NCBI GenBank assembly: GCA_963675135.1
Contig: OY776119.1
Location: 1,736,001-1,800,000, forward strand
Length of the DNA: 64,000 nt
DNA from: Galeopsis tetrahit
Lineage: Eukaryota > Streptophyta > Magnoliopsida > Lamiales > Lamiaceae
Reading direction: 5' to 3'
Below are positions 44,686-55,793 of this stretch, one piece after another; position 1 is the stretch's first letter; each line of letters starts with the position of its first letter. The notes under the pieces are model-generated. The model searched no databases, had not been told where the DNA came from, and worked only from the letters and a program-made list of their open reading frames with translations. A program made the translations under genes and the position numbers.

Positions 44686-44765
44686 ATGTTGGAGAAACAT
44701 TAAGGCAAATTTTACCAACACTCCAACATGTTGAAATGCTCTGTTTGTCACTTCTGTCTGCTCAG
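44686..44765 (+). pseudogene. Scrap of FBD F-box/LRR exon 1 (3' end)
   Basis: It encodes EYVGETLRQILPTLQHVEMLCLSLLSAQ and then a GT donor, exactly the end of exon 1 in the F-box/LRR genes nearby. Nothing before or after belongs to such a gene. It joins the dispersed repeat, which also lies near pseudogenes A and B, so it probably moved with it. 44766-45195 is AT-rich with no gene. Confidence 0.7.
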
Positions 44766-45195
44766 GTTTTGTTTCTTTTCATTATTTACCCATGCCTTAC
44801 ATGAAGTAGTAATAATACGAATTTTTATATATATTATAATTAATTTAAAAAATATAAAAATAAATATATAAACCAAACTAAAACCCTAGTGTAGTCGATA
44901 GACAAAATCAAAGAAGCAGTAGCCGCATTTCTTTTTTCCTAATGTATTCTTTTCTTTTTCCTTCCTTTTCTTTTCTTTATACATTACACAATGTTTCTAT
45001 TTGATTTTTTGTTTTGTTTTTAAAAACATCGCATTTCTAATTAGTAATTAGAAACACTACATAATATTTTTAATAATTCTTAATGTTTATTAGAGATTAG
45101 TAGATTAGGTGCTAAAGAATATTTCTAATCATTCATATTTTATACATTTTTGCACTTTCAAAACTTTCTTTATTTAATAATTTAATATTTTTATA

Positions 45196-46141
45196 GAATG
45201 ATATAATGATATAACTATGTTTAATTTAATTAATTTTGTTAGATAAACTTTATTGACGAATTTAATAAATATTTTGTAAAAAAAGTATATAGGGTTGGCC
45301 CACCGAAACCCACACGGTCTGCCCATTTTTGGGTTGGATTGTGTTGAGGTTTTGACAACCCGCTTTGCAAACGGGATGGCCCGCCCCGCCAAATGACGTG
45401 CTTTTGCGGTTTTTGCCTGCCTCGCCGACCCGTCTTGACAGGTCTAATAATACTTTGGCTGTATTATTAGAATGATATAATGATATAACTATGTTTAATT
45501 TAATTAATTTTGTTAAATAAACTTTATTGATGAATTTAATAAATATTTTGTAAAAAAAATATATAGTGTTGGCCCGCCGAAACCCACACGGTCTGCCCAT
45601 TTTTGGGTTGGATTGTGTTGAGGTTTTGACAACCCGCTTTGCAAACGGGATGGCCCGCCCCGCCAAATGACGTGCTTTTGCGGTTTTGGCCTGCCTCACC
45701 GACCCGTCTTGATAGGTCTAATAATACTTTGGACTTGTAGTAACATTATATTGGTTATGTAGCAAACTACCTGCAGTTTTGGCCTGCCTCGCCGACCCGT
45801 CTTGACAGGTCTAATAATACTTTGGCTGTATTATTAGAATGATATAATGATATAACTATGTTTAATTTAATTAATTTTGTTAAATAAACTTTATTGATGA
45901 ATTTAATAAATATTTTATAAAAAAAATATATAGTGTTGGCCCGCCGAAACCCACACGGTCTGCCCATTTTTGGGTTGGATTGTGTTGAGGTTTTGACAAC
46001 CCGCTTTGCAAACGGGATGGCCCGCCCCGCCAAATGATGTGCTTTTGCGGTTTTGGCCTGCCTCGCCGACCCATCTTGATAGGTCTAATAATACTTATGA
46101 CTTGTAGTAACATTATATTGGTTATGTAGCAAACTACCTGC
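45196..46141. repeat. Three tandem copies of a ~270-370 bp unit with GC-rich hAT-like ends
   Basis: Units start at 45196, 45470 and 45837. Each has an AT-rich half (GAATGATATAATGATATAAC) and a GC-rich half (AACCCACACGG, GGATGGCCCGCCCCGCCAAA). Each ends in GACCCGTCTTGACAGGTCTA, the inverse of TAGACCTGTCAAGACGGG, which resembles the termini of hAT-type elements. The last two units also share a ~45 bp tail (GACTTGTAGTAACATTATATT). Open frames across the units follow from the repetition and are not taken as genes. Confidence 0.65.
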
Positions 46142-46219
46142 TTCTGACTCGCAAAATTATCTTAATAAGGCATATTTCATGTTTGAAATATTTCAAATAA
46201 GTGTTGCTCTAATTAATTA

Positions 46220-46530
46220 CTCCCTCCGTCTTTTGTGGTTTAATTAGTTACTCTCCATCCCGTTATGACTAGCACGGTTTGACTAGCATTAAAAAAAAAA
46301 TGATTTAGTGATTGGTGATATAATATAAATAAGGGGTATTTTAAGTGATTTAGTGAGATATAAAGTAAAATGTATATAAAAAAGATTGACAATTTTGAAA
46401 ATAAAATAATGTTAGGAGGATATTAATTAATTTTGTGAGTACTTTCATATTAAGAGTATAAGTAATCTTGGAACGTGTCAATAAGAAAAATGTACAAATA
46501 ATCACGGGTACGTTTTAGAGATGGAGTAGG
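46220..46530. mobile_element. Probable degraded MITE
   Basis: The left end is TA-CTCCCTCCGTC and the right end AGAGATGGAGTAG-like, about 310 bp. Internal CACGGTTTGA and TCACGGGTACG near the ends are weak inverses. The remaining 46531-47100 is AT-rich with no gene. Confidence 0.4.
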
Positions 46531-47399
46531 ACTTATATGTGGTTAGTGGAGGTGGTGATATTCAGCAAACCTATTTCCTATTTCACATAAATGTATCATT
46601 AATTAACATGGCAACACAATAATCATAAATTGCCAAAATCATTTAAAATGAACTTGCAAGTGACCATACCAGTGCCAGTGGTGAAATATTGTATTGTATT
46701 ATTAATAGTAGCAGAATAATTATTTAAAAATATGGTGTCATTTATTATTTTTACGTATTCATTTATTTATACAGCAACAAATTAAACCAATCATAGAATC
46801 TAACGTTTAATATTCTAATTTCATAAATTTAATTATATAAGACAATAATGATAAAACAAATTGTTTTTTAATTAGGGTCACAAAGATTCTTAATTAAGGA
46901 AATTATTATTATTTCATAAAGAGAGAAAACATGACTGGTATTAAAGTAATCAAATAAAATAAACACTTAAAAAATATTTTATATAAAATAAATAAATAAA
47001 TTATTATAATTTTTTTCAACTCGTGCAATACACGTGGTTTTATAAATAGAAATGAAACTATTGGATTTACTATAGAGATTATTAACGCCAGAGTACAAAA
47101 TCTACCCCCTAAGTGTGTGCTGATACATTCCCCTTTTTAAAAAAAAAATGTCCACTTGGTAATACAAAATTTCATATGAATGGTCGATTATACCCCTCAT
47201 TTGTTAATAGGTTTTTTATTTTCGTTTCATCCGCATTATCTTCTCCCTCTTTCTTTCTCTGTCTCATTATCAAATACTCCTTATTTGTTTCTCTCCTTTC
47301 TTTCACATTTCCCGATGGGAAAAACACACTCACACACAAAAGATCTGAAATTGGAAAAACACACACACACACACAAGATCCGCAAATATGAGGAAGAGG

Positions 47400-49365
47400 A
47401 GGGTGTGGCTTCGGTGTTTTTAGACGGCGGAGGTGGCGCGGGCGCTGCTCCCCGGAGTTTCTCTCCTTGGCTTCGGTGTTTTTAGACGGCGGAGGTGGGG
47501 CGGGCGCTGCTCCCCGGAGTTTCTCTCCTTCATCGAACGTTTTCGCAACTCGTCGAAAAAAATGGCGGCCGTTTTGAGTGGTGCCTCTGGCCGTCGTTGC
47601 TTCATTTCCGTCGGTTCCGCTCTAGATCTGATAACTAATATTTGAAAACTCGAAAGGTCTGCCTCTCTATCATCTAGGCTTCTTTTTTTTAATTTTCGAG
47701 GGGGGCTTGCAGAGCCTGAATGCCCGGTGCTCGTCTTCTCTGATCTACGCCGCTCGCGTGATGGTGGCGTAGATCTAGGGTTTTTTTAAAATAAGGTTTT
47801 CACTATTTCTTCCATGGATTTTTTTGTGCTGACTAATTTGCATCTTCTTGGAGTTGTGTTTTTCCGCTATGATTATGTGAAGATTAGTGGAAAAAGATTG
47901 TGATTGATTATAATTGAAGATTCTTTACTTTTTCATTTGTAGTGGTTGACTAAATGTAATTTGAACTGATTTTAATCAATTGATGGCTCCCCTGAAAAAA
48001 GATGTTTCATTCTCTCGAGTTTTGATGTTTAATCAACTTGCGTTCAATCTGTTTGATGAATGTTCTCAATGAAACTTTTTAGGTCTTTACGATGGTGGTG
48101 TATGGACAACTTCTGAAAAACAAGGCAAGTCTTTTCTAAGAGCAGAATAGCACACACTGTTAATTTATATTTGTACACATTTCTGCCCTTAATACTCGGT
48201 TTATTGGTCTTATCTTCGAATTTCGAGTTATCTTATTTCTGGGTTCGTGTTACAAGGGTTGATCGAATTACTCAGGTTATGGGCTGGGTTAAATTCTGTC
48301 GGAATACTGAGTTACGAGTTTCTTTCAATATTGTATTATTTATAGAATTTCAACATTATATGCTAATTGGGTTTCTATAAATGCTTGATAAGCTGTATTT
48401 CTGCCGTGATCCAATTGTGAATTTATAATTTTGGCCCCGGAAATATGACTTTGTGTCTGCTATTTTTATTTAATTTTTTTGACGGAAACGATTGTTGAGT
48501 ATTGGTGAGAATGACCAATTGTATGATCAGCTATAAGACTGTGTGCCTTTATACTGTATTGGAAGTTTAAGCTTCTATTTTGATTTATTTGTTCTTGTTT
48601 GTTCTTGTGTCTATACTCGTAGGGTATGTTTAATTTGTGAATTAAAGATTTCAAAGTTTAGTGGATTTCAAAATCTTGATAAATAGAATGAAATGTGTTT
48701 GTTTTGAGATTTAAATGGAGTAGGGGTTATCTTTATGTCAAATCGAAAGTGTGGTGTAGAAAAAATGGTATATATAGAGTTTATATGTATTTGTAGGGCT
48801 GTATGTATGAGGTTTTAAAAACCGGATTCTAAAATTCCAAAATAGAACCAAATTTAGATTTCAAAATCCCAATTCCTCTTTTCAAATCCCAAAGTTTAGA
48901 ATGAGCTCATACACAGAGGACATATGCATGTACTTACTCATGCTATATATGCTACTGGTATTTATGCATGTGGTTTGATGAGTACTAGAAGAACTCAATC
49001 AGTCGTTCTGTTTTATGAGGTTTTATGAGGGTTGGAAATTTGAAAGGCTGTTTTCATTATTTGACTGCTAGTTTCTTTCCTTTCAATTTTTCTATTAGCC
49101 GGTGGCAACACTGATATTGCTTCTGGTACTTTATTTAGCATATATATTAGATACGTACATTACACAAATCTCCTTGTTCTCCCCTCAGGCACCAAAACAC
49201 ACACACACACACAATGTATGTTTACTTTCTTTAGACGATATATCTTGATGAGCTGATCTTTTACTTGTTTTGTAGGTATTTGTTTGGCATACTTTGGATT
49301 AAAATATGTCTTCAGCTCAAGACCCTTTCTACATTGTGAAAGAAGAGACTCAGGATTCAGTCTGA
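47400..49365 (+). pseudogene. SYP61: 5' fragment of a SYP61 (syntaxin of plants 61) gene
   Basis: ATG at 49306 encodes MSSAQDPFYIVKEETQDS, which I recognise as the N-terminus of plant SYP61, a TGN/endosome Qc-SNARE. Homology stops after 18 codons; a TGA follows at 49363-49365. The rest of the protein (Habc, SNARE and membrane helix) is absent nearby. Just before the ATG is an acceptor (TTTGTAG at ~49269-49275). Upstream lies a GC-rich stretch at 47400-47640 that looks like a promoter or leader, then ~1.6 kb that would be a leader intron. So promoter, leader and first codons seem to have been copied or captured together. Identification rests on recalled sequence; an 18-residue match is short. 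Confidence 0.6.
47407..47529. repeat. GC-rich tandem duplication (~62 bp unit)
   Basis: GGCTTCGGTGTTTTTAGACG through GGAGTTTCTCTCCTT occurs twice in tandem with about one difference. It lies in the presumed leader/promoter region of the SYP61 fragment. Confidence 0.75.
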
Positions 49366-49967
49366 GTTCAACCGAGTATTAAGTATAAACCGAGTATTAA
49401 GTGATAAATGTTCTCAAAGTTAAAGGTAATGACAACTTCTGAAATTTGAAAATGTTATCTAGGATCTTTATATTACTCCTTAGCTTGAGATTAAATGTCT
49501 GAACTCTGAAAATAAATATACAAGGGGATGAGTGGCCTCTGAAACAATATAGTAGTAAATGTGAAGTTTAGAAATGATTATCCTTGTTATTTTCATTATT
49601 TGAGCTGAATGCATCATCTATTTTCCCCTCTGTACTCCAAACTGTGCTCAATCAATGATCCAAGCAATTAGAGACTCCAATTTTCTGTGACTTTTGACTA
49701 TCGAAATACATGATGTATGAGAGAAGCCTATAATATAGCCTTGAGAAGGATTTATTGTAGGTGATATTGTGTAACTGGTTTCACAACTGATTTGGAAGTT
49801 CATCTTTCATAGTTATTTCCTTTCTCGTAACCAAAGTGCCCGGACTAACAAATCACATTCACTTGATCAAAATGTAAATGTGATAAAACAACATTTATCA
49901 TTAAGTAATATTCCAGTTTGGTCACTTGTGTAGATTTTGCTCTGCATAGTTGTGTGACTTTTCATTT

Positions 49968-50243
49968 TTATCCAACACAACCCAACACAAAGGATGATAT
50001 GAAATGATCCACATAGCCGGAAGAAGACTTATTAGTGTACTTGTTGATGATGCAGAATACTGTTGAAGAATAGTGTAAAATGGTATTCTTCACTTGAGCA
50101 CTGTTGAAGTCAGCTATGTGAGCAATCGCTCCTGGTATTCTCGCTTTTGGTGTTGGAATTGGACTAAAATCTGGAATTAGGCTGTTAAGAATGGATTTCA
50201 ATCTTTGATGATAATTGATTCTCTCTGGAAGCACTGGAAACCA
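49968..50243 (-). other. Unrecognised open frame
   Basis: An open frame gives about 90 residues (LPERINYHQRLKSILNSL.., GAIAHIADFNSAQVKN..) with no in-frame ATG start near its N-terminal end. The composition looks protein-like, but I recognise no domain. It lies upstream of, and antisense to, the poly(A)-ended stretch that follows. It could be an exon of an older gene or chance. Confidence 0.25.
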
Positions 50244-50269
50244 TTTTATTTACTTCAGTTTGTTTTGTT

Positions 50270-50450
50270 TTCTTCTTATTTGCTTTTCATTCTTGGAAAT
50301 TGTTTTTCATTCTTTTCTTTTGTTAAGAGGCAGCATCTTTCTCCTTTGACATTATAAACGGGTCCCCTTATTTATTGAGCTTGTAACTTTTTTCTTGTAC
50401 TTTATATCATCAATAAATGCTTTTGTCTAACAAAAAAAAAAAAAAAAAAC
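50270..50450 (+). mobile_element. Poly(A)-ended retroposon 3' end (LINE-like or processed transcript)
   Basis: ATCAATAAATGCTTTTGTC is followed within a few bases by a run of about 18 A. A polyadenylation signal directly before a genomic A-tract is typical of an RNA-derived insertion. The preceding sequence (GAGCTTGTAACTTTTTTCTT) resembles plant L1-type 3' ends. The 5' limit and target duplication were not found. Confidence 0.5.
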
Positions 50451-51394
50451 TTAAGTGGAGTAACATTTTTTTACTTGAAAATCTTGTCGATATTCAATAT
50501 TTAATATATATATGTCTATATTCAATATAGATGTTGATGTTAAATATTTAATTATATTCAATATATATAGATATTCAGTGTTCAATATTTAATATGTATG
50601 TCGATATTCAGTTCAAAGAAAATTGAATTAATAAAATTTAATAAAAAAATTTGAAGAAAAGTTGATAGAAAAGTATATTATACTACTAATTAATTAATAT
50701 ATAATTAAAAATTAAAAAATTTGAATTTAAAATTTGACGTAATTTTTGAAAAATAATTCTGAATAATCAAGTAAATTCTGATTTTAAAAAATTGTGTGAA
50801 TTAAAAATTTTAAAAAATCTGAATAATAATTTTAAAATAAAATTTTGGAGTCAAAATATAAATAAAAAAATTGAATAAATCTAATTTGAACACAAAATGT
50901 TCAATATACTTATCGATGTACAACAATTATGTAAATATTCAATATACTTATCGATGTACAATAATTGTGTACATGTTCAATATACTTATCGTTGTACAAT
51001 ATATATATATATAATTACTATTAATTAAAATCTGATTATAAAATCTTAATAAAGAAGATTAAATTAATAAAATTTAATAAAAAAGTTTGAGTTAAGTTGA
51101 TAGAAAAATTCAATATATATAATTTCAATTAATTAAAATCTTAATAAAGAAATTGAATTAATAAAATTTAATAAAATATGATTTGACAAGTCAAAGTCAA
51201 AGTTAACATTTAATAAAAAAAAAAAATTGGAAAAAAATGAATAAAAAAAATTCAAGTAAAATTTGAATTAATGCCGATAAAAAATACATGTATATCCAAA
51301 TGGTAATTGAGGGGGTGTATTGATGAAAGTTGTGGGGGTAGTGATTGAAAAATTGGGAAACAGTCCATGCCCATTACCAGGCCCAATGACTAGC
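50451..51394. other. AT-rich intergenic DNA with short tandem repeats
   Basis: No gene seen. Near 50898-51005, TTCAATATACTTATCG-TTGTACAA-like units repeat three times; ATTCAATAT occurs repeatedly from 50490. Confidence 0.5.
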
Positions 51395-52100
51395 CTAATA
51401 TTCTGGACGGCGGCGGCCGCCTGGGAAATTGTCGGCAACAGGGCGAGATGTGGATCTCCGGCGTCGTTGTGAAGGGCCGCTTTCAGGCCATAAAAAACCC
51501 TCTTTACACCATAAAAAAATCAAAGATCTCAAACTTCCACACCAAAAAGACATGTCTTTTGCTTCAAATTTTTTTACAAATTTCACATTATAAACTCATC
51601 AAGAAATATAATAAGGAAAAACATAAAAAATCAAGGATCTGACCTCTCAACATAAAAAAATCTGAAAATTTAAAGGACCCAGCAAATCGAAGGAATAAGA
51701 ACCAGAAAATTAAAAGAATACAGAAAATTCAAAAACTAACTTAAAATGAAAAAAAACAGAGGAAAAAATCGGAGGAGGAGGAGGCACGAACATCTTTCTT
51801 CTTCAAACAGAGGGGCGGCGACGGCCTTCAAACGGAGGCGGTGGTGAGAGAGTAGCAGCAGCGGCGTGGAGGGAGGAGGGTTTCGAACAAACCTTAGTAG
51901 TCGAAGCCGGGAGCGGGCCGAGGAAGATGGAGGCCGGGAACCCACCACCCGTGTCGCCGGCGTCGTTGGAGGCCGCCGGAAAATGGAGAGGGGTGTCCGC
52001 CTTCTTCTTTAGCGAATCGCAACTTCGAAGAGTGATGAACTTGGGTTTTAGAATTTTGGAATGAGATAGGAAGAAGAGAAGGTTAAAAGTCCCAAACAAA
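51395..52100 (-). other. Two GC-rich islands, possible captured promoter/5' exon fragments
   Basis: 51395-51490 and 51770-52000 are far richer in G+C and CpG than their surroundings. On the minus strand 52099-51803 is open (MFGTFNLLFFLSHSK.., then Pro/Ser/Ala-rich), as in a leader or transit-peptide-like first exon, but I recognise no family. Similar AT-rich flanks (repeated CATAAAAAATC) lie between the islands. 52101-52765 shows no gene. Confidence 0.3.
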
Positions 52101-52765
52101 GGGCAGCGAGAGTTGAAAGGCTGGAGTGAGATGGTATCATTTCATTTGATTTGACATATGCTTTACTTGTGAAATGGTTTTGGTCATTCCAACAAACATT
52201 ATGCGGAAGGAAATTTAAGGGCAAAATAGTCATTGACTACTTAAGAATTGTATCTCCTCACAATTTATTAATCAATTGTATTTGCACACACTTAGAGTCT
52301 CCCAAATGTACTAGAGCACACTTTGCCCTTTACTATATATCGAGCAAGGTCAAACGGTCATTATTAAGGATAAAAAAGATGATCATTAAGGTGTTTAATG
52401 CTTTTTTACGGGTTAATTATAATGGAAAAAATCATTAATTATTCTTCAAATATAATCAGATTTGCTTTTGTATATAGGACAAATTAGAAAAATGAATACC
52501 TAAACAATTAATTTAATATAATTTACCAAAAGATATTACTCTTAATTCTTTTTAACAGAATCATTTCATATTTTAATTGAGGTTTCTTCTCACATTTAAT
52601 TATCTTTAATATCCACCATTTGTTAAATTAATATTGACGTTATTGTTTAATATTTTATGCATATAGTGATTATTTTGGTTCTCATAAAAAATAGCAAGTA
52701 AAATCGAAAATTTCAAATTAATGTCCTATTTTAGGTACTATAAGATTACACCAAAAAATCATATA

Positions 52766-53119
52766 CTCCCTCCATTTTATAAAGTTAATCGTCTTTGCTA
52801 TTTTGTACTTAAAATTAAGGAACATAATTTTTGGACATATATGTACCCCTCATTAATATTTATCTTCTAAGACAAAAATTAATATAAAAAGAGATAGAAT
52901 GTCAACTTACCTTATCAAAAGAGAAAAAAGATGATACATTAATATATTTCCAATAAAAAAAGATATTGTAGGAATTAAATAGGGGTAGATTAGGGAGATT
53001 CGTGGTAAAAATAGTAAAAGCGACAAACTTTTTAAAACATAATTTAAGACCAAAAGCGATAAACTTTTTAAAACATAATTTAAGACCAAAAGCGACAAAT
53101 TTTTTGAAACGGATAGAGT
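52766..53119. mobile_element. Stowaway-like MITE with internal 36 bp tandem repeat
   Basis: It starts CTCCCTCCATTTTATAAAG after TA; the right end (TTTGAAACGGATAGAG) is degraded. Near its right end a 36 bp unit (AAAAGCGACAAACTTTTT and an AATTTAAGACC part) is repeated about three times (53017-53110). Confidence 0.6.
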
Positions 53120-53628
53120 GCTCACCCTTTAGTCCTTTACCAATACCCCAAAAAAAAAAAGATAACACTTTTTTTATTTCAATATATATAAGAGAGTTTT
53201 TTTTTGTGAGGCAATATAAGAGTAAGTTTTTTTTAAGAGGCAATAGAAGAGTAAGTTTTTTTTTGAGAGGCAATATAAGAGTAAGTGTTTGCAGCAAGAA
53301 TTCATAAGAGCAAGTCCATTAATTCAGATTTCTCAAGGAAAAAAGTATTGAGATTAATTCATTAATTTATCAGCATTCTAAGAATTTTTTTGGTGATTTT
53401 TCAGTATTTTTTGTTTAATTTTTCAAAGAACTTATTGAAGTTTTGTGCAGGTTATGGTCTTAAATTACTTTAGATTTTCAGAATTTCTCTGTCCCAACTG
53501 TTTTTTCTGAAAATTTAAAAATCAAAAAACTTTTATGTAGATGCTAATTATATTCTTGAATTGATAAAAATTAAGTGGAATGAATATTTATCAACTTGTT
53601 AGATTAAGTTTTTTTTTTTGAATGACAG

Positions 53629-53859
53629 ATGTATTCAAAGAGGCCTCTGGGAGATTGCAGCATGGAGAGGCAAAGAGAGATTCGTCGCGAAATGGGCTAT
53701 GATGCATTTGAAATAGCCCTTGCAAGCCTTATAGTGAGCCTACAGCATGATTTTCCTTTGTTTTTTTTTGGGGTGATAAAGGCTAAAGCTATTCATATCT
53801 TTACTAGGAAAATTCTTTGCGAAATATTTTGTCGAATGGCGAGGGAGAGAGGCGATTAA
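53629..53859 (+). other. Unrecognised short open frame
   Basis: 76 codons from an ATG that directly follows a TTTTTTTTGAATGACAG acceptor-like tract (MYSKRPLGDCSMERQREIRR..). It might be an early exon of the coiled-coil gene whose last exon is at 54814, but no phase-consistent chain of exons could be traced. 53120-53628 and 53860-54813 hold no other recognised feature. Confidence 0.25.
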
Positions 53860-54813
53860 TAAGGTATGCATTATTTCAGTGAATGAGATCTTGCAAGTGA
53901 AAATCATGCATGTTTCAATTTAAGTGTGGACTTTTGGAAAAATGGTTAAACTGCTGCACTTAATTTTTAAAATAAGTGATTCAAAGGGTATTTTTTATTG
54001 TTTGCCAAAATCAGTTTCATTACTCATAAAAGTTCCTTATTTACAGTGTGGAGTTGTTCCAGAGCAGAATCTCGATTTTTGATTCTGGTCCGGGCATGGA
54101 CGGTGCTGCTGGAAACCTAGAGAAGTGGTATGATATTACAATATTATTGTGAATTGCCAATATACAAATGGTTCTGATTTTACTGTTCTGTAGGCTGTGA
54201 GGTTCTTTTGTACGGGCTGGAGTACCCCTTGTACTCATTTTCGATTATTAAGTTTTTTGCTGTTGACAAATGCATCAGTAGCTTCTTCATTTGAAGAGTA
54301 TTAGGGATTTATCAAACAACTTATTTTATTTTATTTGTAGGGGGAAAATATTAGCATCATTGTTTCAATCAAAAGGGGGCGAAACTCCGTACTCAATGGT
54401 ATTACTCGACTCTCAGTCAACTTTCTTTTTAGAAATTTGTTGTAGTTATGTATTCATTTGCAGTTTTTATGTTGTGATCACAGCCTTTCTTCGGCATGTT
54501 TGGATATGGAGGTCCTGTTGCTTCCACGTGTTTTTCAGAAAAAAAAAGGGACCAACAAAGAACATGGGACCAAAACTGTTTTTCAGAAAATTCTCTTGCG
54601 ACCAAAATTGCAATACACTCTCCCAGGTTTCGAAATTCGGTAGAAACAATAATTTCCCACACTTATTAGTTTTGCCAATGGATTTGTGATAATTTTCTTA
54701 GTGAGTGAAATTTTAACTACTTGCAATACTTTTAACAAATATTGGTCTACATTACTATTTCTCATCTATGTAAATTATTGTTGTAATTAATTTGAAAAAA
54801 TATTAATTTCCAG

Positions 54814-55022
54814 GGGAACCGCGATGGCTCTTTTTTGAAGCCTCGCCAGCTTCAAAATTGACAGAGAAGAAGTTGGAGCTTGCAAAGGTGAACAAGCATC
54901 TTGAAGAGACGAACAAGGCCTATACGCAAGCCACTAAGAAGTTCCTTATGACTCGAGATAAGTATAACAACTTATCTCGGATAGGATCATCATCCGTACC
55001 AGGGACGAGGAAATCAAATTAA
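54814..55022 (+). pseudogene. Terminal exon of a coiled-coil family gene (third copy, opposite strand)
   Basis: After a TTTCCAG acceptor it encodes PRWLFFEAS..KKLELAKVNKHLEETNKAY..DKYNNLSRIGS and a stop. It aligns with the last exon of the genes ending at 60234 and 57815 (PRLFFENA; KKLELAEIGECLNEVNEEY; DKYNNLTREGS). The upstream exons of those genes were not found here, so it is listed as a probable remnant. Function unknown; heptad spacing suggests a coiled coil. Confidence 0.5.
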
Positions 55023-55793
55023 CTACACCTTACTGTTGTAAAATTACACATTTTATTTGTTTTTGTTTTGTATATTCAATGAAGGCACTTCAATTTGAAG
55101 CATTCTTGTATTCGTTTTAGTTTTAATTCAGTGTTGTTAACTTAATTCAGAGAATTTTGAAAAATAAGGAATCAATTTAGAATGTTTATTATTGCTAGAG
55201 ACAATATTTACAAGAAAAAAATTGCACCCAAAGAGAAATCAATTCTTACCGGGTAGTTTTCGCACCCAAAGAACTGTCGGCTAACATTCCAAAATTCCCC
55301 TCCTTCCATGAGGTGGCGCCGACAGCGCTATTCTTGGAAATAGCATTTGACCAGTCGCAATTGGGTTTACGTGTTTTTTTGATTTAGGAAAGAACATTAA
55401 CAGATAAAATATGTTATATTTTCATTTTCAGGAAATAAAAGTTTTATTTTAATTAGGTTTTCCAACAAAACAATGATGTGATATTTTTTAGGTTTTTTGC
55501 CAAAACAGAACACAAACATGCCAAGCGCATGACCAAAAACGACAGTACATTTTTTCATAGCTTCCGGCGACCATGTGACGAAAAATGTACAATTCATGAA
55601 AAATTGGAACTATATTCGTACAATTAACTTTATGGACCATTAGACTAAAGGTGAAAAGTTATATCAATAAAATAAATTGCATCCCTCTAATCAGCCTATA
55701 ATTGAAATAGATTCAACCATTCATCAAATTCTTACATTATTTGAAATACTCCCAAAAAAAAAACCTAGATCCTTGCAAAATTCTAAAATATAG

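Noticed and set aside
45174..46113. Minus-strand frames of 72-145 codons with identical peptides
   Set aside because: They follow the tandem GC-rich repeat and have no homology I recognise.
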